Below the pieces are notes generated by a model, which saw only the letters and a list, made by a program, of their open reading frames with translations, was not told the origin of the DNA and searched no databases. 64,000 bases of DNA from Paenibacillus sp. (lineage in GTDB: Bacteria > Bacillota > Bacilli > Paenibacillales > Paenibacillaceae). This document shows positions 18,096-26,334 of the stretch, piece by piece. Positions within the stretch are counted from its first letter, which is position 1, and each line of letters starts with the position of its first letter. Position numbers and translations under genes: made by a program. The stretch covers positions 248,001-312,000 of the forward strand of contig JAILZT010000002.1 in NCBI GenBank assembly GCA_023512345.1, given 5' to 3'.

Positions 18096-18582
18096 CTCCG
18101 TTCAGTTGTAACCGATCCAAGTCGGGGGGTGGATTCTCTTTCACAAAGGTATGCACCTTCTGCAGCAGATCTGCCAGCTGGTTACTCTCTTCTTCACCCA
18201 GATACTCGACCAATTTTTGTAAAGTAGTGTCCATATGGGCCTTGGCTCTACGGGTAACAGCCTTCCCCTGCTCTGTCAACAGAACTCGAACGACTCTGCG
18301 GTCCGTAGGCTCAGCCTGTCTTTCCACCAAGCCTTTAGCCTCAAGACTGTTGATCAGCTGAGTTACGGTTGGAGGTGTAAGACCGAGATAGCGGCTGACT
18401 TCCGACACTTTCGGCCCCTCATTTTTAAATCTCATATGCCTGCCAATACTTAACATCAAAGTCATCTCACTGGGCTTATTCCCCTCCGTAGATTGCTGCC
18501 ATTGTGCTTTATGCAGCTGGCGAAGGGCGATCATCAGCTTATGGGTGACTGTATTTTCATCATTTATTCCAATGTCTCTCAC
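18079..18582 (-). CDS. MarR-family repressor of the ABC exporter operon
   Basis: The 167-residue winged-helix regulator has the recognition region VSRYLGLTPPTVTQLINSLEAKGLVERQAEPTDRR and wing LTEQGKAV. It is first in the operon with the two exporter genes, overlapping the next by 17 bases. It probably represses the operon and is released by a compound the exporter removes. The start is uncertain: a GTG at 18580-18582 keeps the full N-terminal helix but has GAG directly adjacent, and the nearest in-frame ATG is 16 codons inside. Two TAATTAGG-type sites lie just upstream. Confidence 0.88.
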   Translation of the reverse strand: MRDIGINDENTVTHKLMIALRQLHKAQWQQSTEGNKPSEMTLMLSIGRHMRFKNEGPKVSEVSRYLGLTPPTVTQLINSLEAKGLVERQAEPTDRRVVRVLLTEQGKAVTRRAKAHMDTTLQKLVEYLGEEESNQLADLLQKVHTFVKENPPPDLDRLQLNGDEKLD

Positions 18583-18589
18583 CTCTAAC

Positions 18590-18641
18590 TTAATTAGGTT
18601 TACAAATTATTAAATACTATATTAATTAGGCTACCTAATTA
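18590..18641 (-). promoter_or_regulatory. Likely MarR operator
   Basis: TAATTAGG-cta-CCTAATTA (18623-18641) is a perfect 19-bp palindrome of MarR-site size, and a further half site TTAATTAGG is at 18590-18598, eight bases before the marR start. It fits autoregulation of marR and the exporter. Confidence 0.65.
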
Positions 18642-18687
18642 TATTTTCGCAGACGTCCTTTGTCAAACGAATAAATTATTTTATATT

Positions 18688-18722
18688 TCAAAAAAAAGCC
18701 CCCCCTTCAAGCACGGGAGAAC
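18688..18722 (-). terminator. Possible terminator overlapping the end of the XRE-TPR gene
   Basis: On the minus strand CTCCC in the last codons can pair with a GGGGG run just after the stop, followed by C and eight T. The stem is short; the T-run is the better part of the evidence. Confidence 0.4.
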
Positions 18723-20059
18723 TCAGTAGCAATGAGAATATGAAAGTCACTTAACTGCTCCGAAGAGGCATGAATTCTATTCATTTCCAATAAGGTTATA
18801 CACTGTAGTAACCCTTTTCCATTATTCATAGTAATGCTGAGTTCCATACACTGTAAAATAGAATCGATACCCTTTTCATAAAGCTCTTGTCCTATAAAAT
18901 AAATGGCCAACTGGTAATTCAGCCTGAGCCGTCGGTCCATGTTAATCGGATCCTCAAAACGCTCGAAGCTGAGTATTTCTTGTGAGAATCGGACCAATAT
19001 ATCCTGCACAGCATACCCAAAGCGATTGGCCGATTCCAATATCGTAATCAATCCAGGTAAAATTTCATCCGGATTCATACTTAGAAATTCAACATAAAGT
19101 GGTAAAATCTCCGTATTCCCCAACAGCAATTCTAACGTAAAGCTATTAGCCTTGGCGAAAAGTCTGAAACTTTCCACCTCAACCCAATCCTGCTCCTCAA
19201 GCAATTCGAAACCGCTTAAATCAGCGTAACCCGCTGTGTATTTCTTGGCATCTTCATAATTGCCCTGTTTTGCAAGCGCTACTGCCTTAAGCAGATGACC
19301 ATGTCCATAATAAAACACCAATGGTTTCATTAAATCCAGAGGTTCACTTCTTTTACCGTTTCTAAGCTTGTTCAAGACTTCGTTATATATTCCATTTGTA
19401 AGCGCTCTTAGTTCATCCGCAAATTTCTCTACGTCTTTCCATTTGTGCAGGGTAAAGCTGATATTTGCTAGTTTGAGAAGACCATCCAGCGCCAATTTTT
19501 CCGCGAGACGGAACCGATACGGTTCAAAAGTTATGACCGCCCGCAGCTTTTCTTCCATATCTACAACGCTTTGAAGAGATTTGAAAATACGATAATGGCT
19601 AATAGCTAACCGTTCGGAGAAGTTGTCCGATTCATTCTCTGTTACGACGGTATAAAAGGCCAAAGATTCCTTAACCCTGTCTTGTTCGAACAATTTCTCA
19701 GCCACACTAAATACTAGATCAAGCTGCTTGGGATATTCCAGTATTCTATTTAAAGTTTCATCAATACAATCTATTTTGCCCATTATGGCACACCGTATCA
19801 GGAAAGGCTCCACTCTTCGGCGGGAGACCTTGCTGTCCCTGAAACATTCCTCTATGTACAGAGTGTAAAACCAACCCTCCGGAAAACCAAATGCTTCAGT
19901 AAGTGCATCCAACTGCCCCAAGGAAATAGGCTTAGGTGGATTGCCATGTAAAATAGCGCTAAGACTCCCCCGATTGAGTCCTGACAACTTCGCGAACGAA
20001 GCGAGACTATGACCAAAATGGTGCAGATGCTTCTCAATTTCTGAGCGTATAGTCGTCAT
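18707..20059 (-). CDS. XRE-family regulator with C-terminal TPR-like helical domain
   Basis: The 450-residue protein has an N-terminal helix-turn-helix (LASFAKLSGLNRGSLSAIL) and a long all-helical C-terminus with repeats resembling TPR units. This is the layout of Rgg/PlcR/Rap-like regulators that bind short peptides, and of related families common in Paenibacillus. The target is unknown. No clear pheromone-precursor ORF is adjacent. I start at 20059 (MTTIRS, with GGAGAG upstream); an ATG 12 bases earlier with GGGGGA is also possible. It lies downstream of a Spo0E-like gene on the same strand, 190 bp apart. Confidence 0.82.
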   Translation of the reverse strand: MTTIRSEIEKHLHHFGHSLASFAKLSGLNRGSLSAILHGNPPKPISLGQLDALTEAFGFPEGWFYTLYIEECFRDSKVSRRRVEPFLIRCAIMGKIDCIDETLNRILEYPKQLDLVFSVAEKLFEQDRVKESLAFYTVVTENESDNFSERLAISHYRIFKSLQSVVDMEEKLRAVITFEPYRFRLAEKLALDGLLKLANISFTLHKWKDVEKFADELRALTNGIYNEVLNKLRNGKRSEPLDLMKPLVFYYGHGHLLKAVALAKQGNYEDAKKYTAGYADLSGFELLEEQDWVEVESFRLFAKANSFTLELLLGNTEILPLYVEFLSMNPDEILPGLITILESANRFGYAVQDILVRFSQEILSFERFEDPINMDRRLRLNYQLAIYFIGQELYEKGIDSILQCMELSITMNNGKGLLQCITLLEMNRIHASSEQLSDFHILIATEFSRA

Positions 20060-20248
20060 GTTACTCTCCATCCGGTCTGATCCCCCAGTTTATCATAGAT
20101 GACTTAAATATTTACATAATTATAGGGGAACCTTTATGAAAGCACAATAAAAAGAGGAACGGCTATAGCGCTCCCCTACCTAATCTATTTTATATGAGAA
20201 TGCGTTATTGCAGAACTATATGTTCCCACAAGACTATCTCATTCGTAG

Positions 20249-20494
20249 TTATACCGTGAGTGAGGTTCCTGACTTCCGGGAGCGCAAACCTTCCATCATC
20301 TTGTTCTGTGCCAACACAATATATCGATCTAGACGTTCACTTAGTGCCACTACAGTACTGTCACTGAGACTGCGCTGCTGCGCCACCTCAAGCAACTCAC
20401 ATCTAAGTGTTTCAATCGTCATAAACAGCTCATCATCTCTAAAATCTTTTGCATATTCTTCTGGGGAAGAACCTTGGATGAGCACCACGTTCAC
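20249..20494 (-). CDS. Spo0E-family aspartyl-phosphate phosphatase
   Basis: The roughly 81-residue protein has the two-helix Spo0E pattern: a first helix MTIETLRCELLEVAQQ and a second LSERLDRYIVLAQNKM in which SERLD corresponds to the catalytic SQELD. Such proteins remove phosphate from Spo0A and delay sporulation. Gln to Glu and Glu to Arg changes in the motif may alter activity; the catalytic Asp is kept. The start is uncertain: I chose GTG at 20492-20494, with AGAGAGAAG just before it. An ATG at 20584 would add 30 hydrophobic residues but would put the 0A box inside the gene. Confidence 0.72.
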   Translation of the reverse strand: MNVVLIQGSSPEEYAKDFRDDELFMTIETLRCELLEVAQQRSLSDSTVVALSERLDRYIVLAQNKMMEGLRSRKSGTSLTV

Positions 20495-20570
20495 CTTCTC
20501 TCTATCACCTTCTATTCTACTATCATAATGGATGATGCCAAAAAACATAATTTGCAAAAAAAGAAAATTT

Positions 20571-20577
20571 TGTCGAA
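20571..20577 (-). promoter_or_regulatory. Spo0A box (0A box) match upstream of the Spo0E-like gene
   Basis: TGTCGAA is an exact match to the 0A-box consensus, about 77 bases upstream of the chosen Spo0E-like start. A 7-mer occurs by chance every few kilobases, so the support comes from the gene's function and the intergenic position. Confidence 0.4.
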
Positions 20578-20607
20578 CTTTCAATAAAAACGAATGTATT
20601 CAAGAAA

Positions 20608-21492
20608 CTACTCTTCCAGAAGTTCCCGGGCAAAATCAACCCATTCACGGGCCGCAAAAGATAGATAACGTTCCCTACGCCAAATCATACCAAGCTGCCA
20701 TGGAATAGCCGGTTCGGTCAAAGGAATGACAGCAATCCGCGAACGGTCCATATCTCGACAGATCGTCTCTGGAAGAAGGGCAATTCCAAGACCAGCAGCA
20801 ACCATTCGGCTGATTAGATCCCATTGGGAGCTTTCATAGACTACCTTTGGTTGGAAGCCTGCTTTTACACACTCCGTAATAATCCGGTCATGCAGTGTGA
20901 AATCCTCACGGAACAAAACGAACTCCTCCCCCGAAAGGTCACTTATGGGAACAGACTCTACTCCCGCCAACCTATGGGCTATAGGCACAAGCAGCTGCAG
21001 CTTTTCTTCGTTAAAGGAGAAATAATGAAACCGGGCACTATTCACCGGAAGTACGACTACACCTACATCCAGCAATCCGGTCTCCACATCATTCTCTACT
21101 TTCTTAGCGCCGTCTTCGTGCAGCCGAATCGTAACCTCAGGGTACTTTTTATGAAATTGTCCGATTACAGCAGGAAAAAAACTTGCCCCCACCATAGGCG
21201 GCAGCCCAATTCGAATATGACCCTGCTTCAGGCTCCTTAGACTATCCAGTTCTGAAGACAGGCTATTGAAGGAATCTACAATATTTTGCGCCTTCGTTAA
21301 AAGAATCTCCCCGGCATCGGTCAGCCGAATGCTTTTCCCTTCACGGTAGAATAAATCTGCCCCAAGCTCTATCTCCATATTTCGAATCATTTTGCTAATG
21401 GTAGGCTGAGTTATAAATAAAGACTCTGCTGCTTTGGAAAAGCTCTTCAGCCTGGCCACTTGCACAAAGTACTCTAGTTGGCGAATATCCAT
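20608..21492 (-). CDS. LysR-family regulator, CidR-like
   Basis: The 294-residue LysR protein has an N-terminal helix-turn-helix (KSFSKAAESLFITQPTISKMI) and a periplasmic-binding-protein-like effector domain (HIRIGLPPMVGASFFPAVIGQF). It is divergent from cidA-cidB with a 115-bp shared gap, the classic layout of CidR, which activates cid in response to overflow metabolites such as acetate. The ATG at 21492 has AGAGG upstream; a GTG one codon earlier is less likely. That it regulates the neighbouring operon is inferred from position. Confidence 0.87.
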   Translation of the reverse strand: MDIRQLEYFVQVARLKSFSKAAESLFITQPTISKMIRNMEIELGADLFYREGKSIRLTDAGEILLTKAQNIVDSFNSLSSELDSLRSLKQGHIRIGLPPMVGASFFPAVIGQFHKKYPEVTIRLHEDGAKKVENDVETGLLDVGVVVLPVNSARFHYFSFNEEKLQLLVPIAHRLAGVESVPISDLSGEEFVLFREDFTLHDRIITECVKAGFQPKVVYESSQWDLISRMVAAGLGIALLPETICRDMDRSRIAVIPLTEPAIPWQLGMIWRRERYLSFAAREWVDFARELLEE

Positions 21493-21577
21493 CACTAAAC
21501 CTCTTTTCGATGTATAGACAAAAGGAATGTTATTTATTCTTTCTATTCATTTTACCTATGAAAATAATTGATGTAAA

Positions 21578-21595
21578 CTTTCATTATCATGAAAG
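21578..21595 (+). promoter_or_regulatory. Palindrome overlapping the cidA ribosome site
   Basis: CTTTCAT-tatc-ATGAAAG is a perfect 7-bp inverted repeat; its right arm runs into the GAAAGGGG ribosome site of cidA. It may be a regulator site or an mRNA hairpin that hides the ribosome site. Confidence 0.4.
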
Positions 21596-21607
21596 GGGCG
21601 GAGCCTT

Positions 21608-21979
21608 ATGAAGAAAATAGCTAAAGGATTATTGCAGATAGCAGGGCTGACCGTATTCTCTCTTCTGATAAATGCACTTACACCCCTATTGCACATACCT
21701 ATACCTGGAAGCATTTTGGGGATGGTACTGTTGTTTATCCTGCTGGAGCTTAAAGTCGTACGGCTCAACTGGGTAGATATCGGAGCCTCTTGGCTGCTTG
21801 CAGAGCTGCTCCTCTTCTTCGTCCCTTCAGCAATCGGAGTCATGAAATATACTGCACTGTTAGAAACGGACGGCCTGCGTTTACTAGCGGTAGTCCTGCT
21901 AGGAACCTTTGCTGTAATGTCCAGCTCAGGACTGCTTACAGGTGCGATTTACAAGGCAAAGGAGCGGAGAGCATCATGA
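21608..21979 (+). CDS. cidA: CidA/LrgA holin-like protein
   Basis: The 123-residue protein has four hydrophobic helices and the LrgA/CidA motif (ALTPLLHIPIPGSILGMVLLF). Family members form small oligomers in the membrane and affect murein hydrolase activity, cell lysis and pyruvate or overflow metabolism. GAAAGGGGCGGAG precedes the ATG. Its stop overlaps the start of cidB, so the two are made together. Confidence 0.9.
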   Translation: MKKIAKGLLQIAGLTVFSLLINALTPLLHIPIPGSILGMVLLFILLELKVVRLNWVDIGASWLLAELLLFFVPSAIGVMKYTALLETDGLRLLAVVLLGTFAVMSSSGLLTGAIYKAKERRAS

Positions 21980-22659
21980 TGATCGGCCTATTATTGCTCG
22001 GTCTCACTGTCGGCATCTACCTGCTCTCCAAACGTGTATATGTGCTGAGCTCCAAAATGTATGTATCTCCACTTATCATTACACCACTGCTGATTATAAG
22101 TGTCCTTCTGATAACTGGAATCTCTTATGACTCTTACAATGCGGGAGGCAAATGGCTGACCCAATTGCTGCAACCAGCAACTGTGGCCTTTGCAATCCCT
22201 TTGCATAAAAACTTCAAGGTACTCAAAAAACACGCCGCCGAAATTGCGGCAGGCGTGCTCTCGGGTTCGGTCATTGCAGTAGTTTCCTCAGTGTTCTTGG
22301 CCAAAATGCTGCATCTAAGCAGCGATTTGACCACTAGTCTGGTCCCCCGTTCTGTAACCACACCGATTGCCATGAGTATTTCACAAAGTATTGGTGGTGT
22401 GCCGAATATTACGGCAGTCTTCGTTATTCTGACTGGGATTTTGGGCACACTGATGGGGCCTTCCGTTCTGTGCCTCTTCCGCATTGACAATGAAATTGCC
22501 CGCGGTGTTTCGCTGGGAACCGCTGCGCATGGTACGGGCACCTCCAAAGCTTTCGAGCTAAGTTCGTTGACCGGGACCATCTCCAGTATCGCGATGATCT
22601 TGACGGCACTGTTTACGCTTGGCGTAACACCGGCTTTACTCGCGGTTTTCCTCCACTAA
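21976..22659 (+). CDS. cidB: CidB/LrgB-family membrane protein
   Basis: The 227-residue membrane protein matches LrgB/CidB: LVPRSVTTPIAMSISQSIGG and the C-terminal GTAAHGTGTSKAFELS are diagnostic. It works with CidA in control of lysis or in export of small metabolites such as pyruvate. The start is one of two consecutive ATGs at 21976 and 21979; the first overlaps the cidA stop. An upstream in-frame extension has no ribosome site and overlaps cidA, so I left it out. Confidence 0.92.
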   Translation: MMIGLLLLGLTVGIYLLSKRVYVLSSKMYVSPLIITPLLIISVLLITGISYDSYNAGGKWLTQLLQPATVAFAIPLHKNFKVLKKHAAEIAAGVLSGSVIAVVSSVFLAKMLHLSSDLTTSLVPRSVTTPIAMSISQSIGGVPNITAVFVILTGILGTLMGPSVLCLFRIDNEIARGVSLGTAAHGTGTSKAFELSSLTGTISSIAMILTALFTLGVTPALLAVFLH

Positions 22660-22683
22660 TCGGTCGCCCCAGCTTGGACCACA

Positions 22684-22724
22684 GACACGCCTTTCAATGA
22701 ATTGAGGGAGCGTGTCTTTTTTTT
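22684..22724 (+). terminator. Rho-independent terminator of cidAB
   Basis: GACACGC (22684-22690) and GCGTGTC (22710-22716) form a perfect stem followed by eight T. Confidence 0.88.
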
Positions 22725-23691
22725 ATAATTTCACCGGCAGCCCTGATTGAGCGGATTCATAAGCAGCACAAGTCACTTTCAAGGTCTTATAACCGTCCTC
22801 GTAGTCACTAAGGATTCTCGAACGGTCACCCGTACGAACCGCGTGCAGGAAAGCTTCACTCTCTCTAAGATAAGGATTACCCGTGTTAACACGCTCCGTA
22901 CTGTCTCCACTGCGTACCTCCAGCAGCCTCTCTGGATTCCAATCCAGCAGACCGCGGTCATTATAGAAACTCAGTCCCACACGGCTTACTTCTCCCGGAA
23001 GTACACATGTATTAGAGATATTAGCTACAATCCCGCTTTCCAGCTTAAGTGAAACGGTGCCGACATCTGAAACACTTACATCTTCATGCTGCTCATGGAC
23101 TACCCGGTTGCCAAACATTCCGTACACCTCAGTAACCTCTCCAGCTAGATAGCGAAGCAAGTCCACAATATGTGTAGTCTGCTCCGTGAACTGGCCTCCC
23201 GATTGCTCCTGATTCCGCCACCAGGCTACACCCGGCATACTGCCCATCCATTGTCCAACAATCATGCCTACTTTATCGCCGCGCAGCAGTTCCTTCAAAT
23301 GGTCAATATTCTCCTGATAACGGAAATGGTAACCCACTGAAGTTAATAATTGACGTTCTTTGATATCCTGAAGCAAGCTGGCTGGGATCATAGTACTTGA
23401 GCCTATAGGTTTTTCTATAAAAAAGGGAATGTCCCGTTGAATAATAGTTCGTTCGATAGCTCCATGAGAATGTGGGGGAATACAAATGTACACCGCATCC
23501 AGATTCTGATCATCCAGCATTTCGTTCGTGCTCCCATACCCTGCTGCACCGTATTGGCGGGCCATCTCCTCGCCTTTTTCCTTACTGGTGCCGCATACAG
23601 CCTGCAATTTTACATCATTCATAGCAGCGAGCAGATCTGCGTGTACTTTTGAAAACCAACCCGTACCGATGATTCCAATCTTAAGTGTCAT
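22723..23691 (-). CDS. Gfo/Idh/MocA-family oxidoreductase
   Basis: The 322-residue protein has an N-terminal Rossmann fold (KIGIIGTGWFSKVHADLL), the EKP motif whose Lys sits at the active site (PFFIEKPIG) and a C-terminal alpha/beta domain with the substrate segment EQSGGQFTEQTTHIVDLLRY. It would oxidise or reduce a sugar or cyclitol with NAD(P). No transport or sugar genes are adjacent, so the substrate cannot be narrowed. GAGGTTAATCT precedes the ATG. Confidence 0.9.
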   Translation of the reverse strand: MTLKIGIIGTGWFSKVHADLLAAMNDVKLQAVCGTSKEKGEEMARQYGAAGYGSTNEMLDDQNLDAVYICIPPHSHGAIERTIIQRDIPFFIEKPIGSSTMIPASLLQDIKERQLLTSVGYHFRYQENIDHLKELLRGDKVGMIVGQWMGSMPGVAWWRNQEQSGGQFTEQTTHIVDLLRYLAGEVTEVYGMFGNRVVHEQHEDVSVSDVGTVSLKLESGIVANISNTCVLPGEVSRVGLSFYNDRGLLDWNPERLLEVRSGDSTERVNTGNPYLRESEAFLHAVRTGDRSRILSDYEDGYKTLKVTCAAYESAQSGLPVKL

Positions 23692-23744
23692 AGATTAACC
23701 TCCCGTAGTTCTGTGATGAATGCCTTTTCATGAATTATACGTTG

Positions 23745-26054
23745 TTATCTCAAGACGTGGTAGTGTCTCCATTCTTCAGGCAGCAGCATGTGGTAAGGAC
23801 TTTGCAAGAAACGATCATCTGCCAGCACAATGACTCCCGTATCCTGCTCAGTACGAATCAGCCTGCCCCCAGCCTGCAATACCTTACACATACCCGGGTA
23901 CACATAAGCATAATCAAACCCATTCTTGCCTTGCTTATTAAAATACTGCCGAAGCAGATTGCGTTCCAGCCCAAGCTGGGGTAACCCAACACCGACCACC
24001 ATTACCCCATTCAATCGATCACCAGGCAGATCCACTCCCTCTGAAAAAATACCGCCCAGTACGGCAAAGCCAAGCAGGGTTTCCCCATTATCCGGGCGGA
24101 AGGCTGCCAGAAAGCCCTCTCTTTCCCCTTCACTCATCCCCGTGTCCTGTACAATTGTTGATACATCAGGATATCTTTCCTTAAAAATGTCATACACATC
24201 CCGCAAGTACAGATAGGAGGGGAAAAATACGAGATAGTTCCCCTTAATGGAGACCATACCTTTCAACGCTTCTGCCAAAGGAATTAGAGACTTCTCCCGG
24301 TCATGATACCGTGTGGAGAGAGGAACTACCGATACGTCCCATTGCTCCCTTTGAAAAGGGGAAGGCACGACCAGGCTATAATCCTCCTCTTTGGCTCCAA
24401 TCATTTCCCTGTAATACGATAAAGGCGACAGCGTAGCTGAAAATAGAATTTGGCTGCGGAACCCCTTGCCTGTTTGTTGGAGAAGATAAGACGGATCTAA
24501 ATTGAAAAGCTTCAGGTATACATCGTTACGCTGGACCTCAGCATAAGTAAGGTAACGCTCATCATAGGTTTTGAAGGTGCGCAGCATGGCTTGTACAGCA
24601 AAATACGTATCTAGAAGGCCATCCTCGCTGTCTTCATCTGTCGGAGAGACCATCACGGAGGACGGTACGAGCAGCTCATGCTCAGCCTCTGCCACAAAAG
24701 CTTCCAGCAGGGGTGGCAACGCTTCCGGGGAATCCGCCCACTGCCCCTGACCTTCATCATCGCAGCTTTTACGGAGTGATATAAAAAAGCTGTTAATATC
24801 CTTGGAGGCGATGCTCAGCCTCTGATTCACCCCTTTAAATTGTCGCTGCAATCCTAGAAATGGAGCTTTGCGGAGCGAGGCTGAGAACATCTCCCGTCCC
24901 CGGTCTACGAGATTATGTGCCTCATCAATGAGCAGCACGGTTTCCTTCTTATTCTCTTCCACCAGCCGCTTCAGACTGATCCGTGGGTCGTAAATATAGT
25001 TGTAGTCACAGATGATAGCATCGCACGCATAAGCAGCATCCAATGACAACTCAAAGGGACAGACACTATGCTTACGTGCATATCGGGCGATAATATCCCG
25101 TGTCATAAGGGTCTCATGCTCCAGCAGATCTATTAAAGTATCATTAATCCGATCATAGTACCCATCGGCAAAGGGACAGTATTCCTTCGTGCAGAGACCT
25201 TCTTCACGGAAGCACGCCTTCTCTTTGGCGGTAATGGAAACCGCATGCAGATGCAGCCCTTGGGATACCAATAGGGCTATAGCCTCTTCTGCTGCTAGTC
25301 GGGTAACCGTTTTGGCCGTTAAATAAAACAATACCCGGGCACGCCCCTCCCCCATCGCCTTGATAACTGGAAACAAGGTAGACATGGTCTTCCCAATGCC
25401 TGTTGGTGCCTGAGCGAACAGACTCACGCTTTCCGAAACGGATTTATATACGGCTCCTGCAAAATGCCGCTGTCCCAGCCTATAGTTCGGGAACGGAAAG
25501 CCTAGTACCCGGATGCTATCCACCTTCCGTTGATTATGCTGATGTAATAGCTCCGCATACCGCGCGTACTTCGCTACTGTATCCTGTGCAAAAGCAGATA
25601 ATTCCTCCAGTGTCATTATCCGATTTAGGCTTATTTGCGCTTCAGTTCCACTATGTACATAAGTTAACCTTACCTCTATAGAGGGGAGGTCTTGTTCCAT
25701 GGATATCATATAAGCATACATAAGTGCTTGAGCCCAATGAACGGGATGGCCTTCATGTAATCCTTCCAGAGGTTCGGATGTCGACTTAATCTCCTCGACG
25801 ATCAGATGGCCCTTCTCCGAAACCAACAGTCCATCACATCGTCCATCCACTACAAATAACAACGCACCATACGGAATTTCCGCCTTCAGGTATACTTCTT
25901 TTTGGTCGCCCTCTTTGTACTGTTTCTGTATTTTTTGGTGAATCCGGGTCCCTTCCGCCATGGAGGATGCACTGCGAAACCCGGATAAGATACTGCCGCT
26001 GCGGAACGAATACTCTACAAGCGCTCTTACCGAGATCATAACTGGTTGAGTCAT
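23745..26054 (-). CDS. XPD/DinG-type Fe-S helicase with N-terminal PD-(D/E)XK nuclease domain
   Basis: The 769-residue protein starts with a RecB/Cas4-like nuclease region (about 1-180): GTRIHQKIQ, the Asp in VDGRCDG, the E-x-K in IVEEIKST and the QALMYAY helix. A superfamily 2 XPD-type helicase follows: Walker A as APTGIGKT, four Cys of an iron-sulfur cluster (CFREEGLC, EYC, VCPFE), the DEAH box LLIDEAHN and C-terminal GGRLIRTEQD. It should unwind DNA and may cut one strand, fitting a role in repair. I start at ATG 26054 with GGGGGGAG upstream. It is divergent from the LTA synthase gene. Confidence 0.9.
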   Translation of the reverse strand: MTQPVMISVRALVEYSFRSGSILSGFRSASSMAEGTRIHQKIQKQYKEGDQKEVYLKAEIPYGALLFVVDGRCDGLLVSEKGHLIVEEIKSTSEPLEGLHEGHPVHWAQALMYAYMISMEQDLPSIEVRLTYVHSGTEAQISLNRIMTLEELSAFAQDTVAKYARYAELLHQHNQRKVDSIRVLGFPFPNYRLGQRHFAGAVYKSVSESVSLFAQAPTGIGKTMSTLFPVIKAMGEGRARVLFYLTAKTVTRLAAEEAIALLVSQGLHLHAVSITAKEKACFREEGLCTKEYCPFADGYYDRINDTLIDLLEHETLMTRDIIARYARKHSVCPFELSLDAAYACDAIICDYNYIYDPRISLKRLVEENKKETVLLIDEAHNLVDRGREMFSASLRKAPFLGLQRQFKGVNQRLSIASKDINSFFISLRKSCDDEGQGQWADSPEALPPLLEAFVAEAEHELLVPSSVMVSPTDEDSEDGLLDTYFAVQAMLRTFKTYDERYLTYAEVQRNDVYLKLFNLDPSYLLQQTGKGFRSQILFSATLSPLSYYREMIGAKEEDYSLVVPSPFQREQWDVSVVPLSTRYHDREKSLIPLAEALKGMVSIKGNYLVFFPSYLYLRDVYDIFKERYPDVSTIVQDTGMSEGEREGFLAAFRPDNGETLLGFAVLGGIFSEGVDLPGDRLNGVMVVGVGLPQLGLERNLLRQYFNKQGKNGFDYAYVYPGMCKVLQAGGRLIRTEQDTGVIVLADDRFLQSPYHMLLPEEWRHYHVLR

Positions 26055-26218
26055 ACCAAAATCTCCCCCCAATACTCACAGAATGAACTACATTATTCCA
26101 CGTGCTATATAAGCTCTCCTAACCCTATAAAACCCCGTATAGTGGCATAAACACCAGCTTCTATCGTGTTTATATTCATTTTCACGATCCGTATAAGAGT
26201 TACGTGTGTTCACTAATT

Positions 26219-26247
26219 TTGACAATCAGGGGATAGCGCTTCATAAT
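26219..26247 (+). promoter_or_regulatory. Sigma-A promoter of the LTA synthase gene
   Basis: TTGACA is followed after 17 bases by CATAAT. The -35 is perfect, the spacing ideal, and the gene starts about 88 bases downstream. Confidence 0.75.
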
Positions 26248-26259
26248 AAATTTTATTAC

Positions 26260-26274
26260 CATGGAATTTCCATG
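26260..26274 (+). promoter_or_regulatory. Palindrome in the LTA synthase leader
   Basis: CATGGAA-T-TTCCATG is a perfect 15-bp palindrome beginning 13 bases after the -10 hexamer, near or just after the transcript start. It could be an operator. Confidence 0.4.
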
Positions 26275-26334
26275 TATTGCGCTGCTTAAGGGGTCAATAA
26301 CCAGCGTTTCATCATGTAGAAAGAAGGCGAGGCC

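Noticed and set aside
20143-20178. Possible terminator after the Spo0E-like gene
   Set aside because: The GGGGA/TTCCT stem is only about five pairs with G-T pairs, though TTTTT follows on the minus strand; too weak to list.
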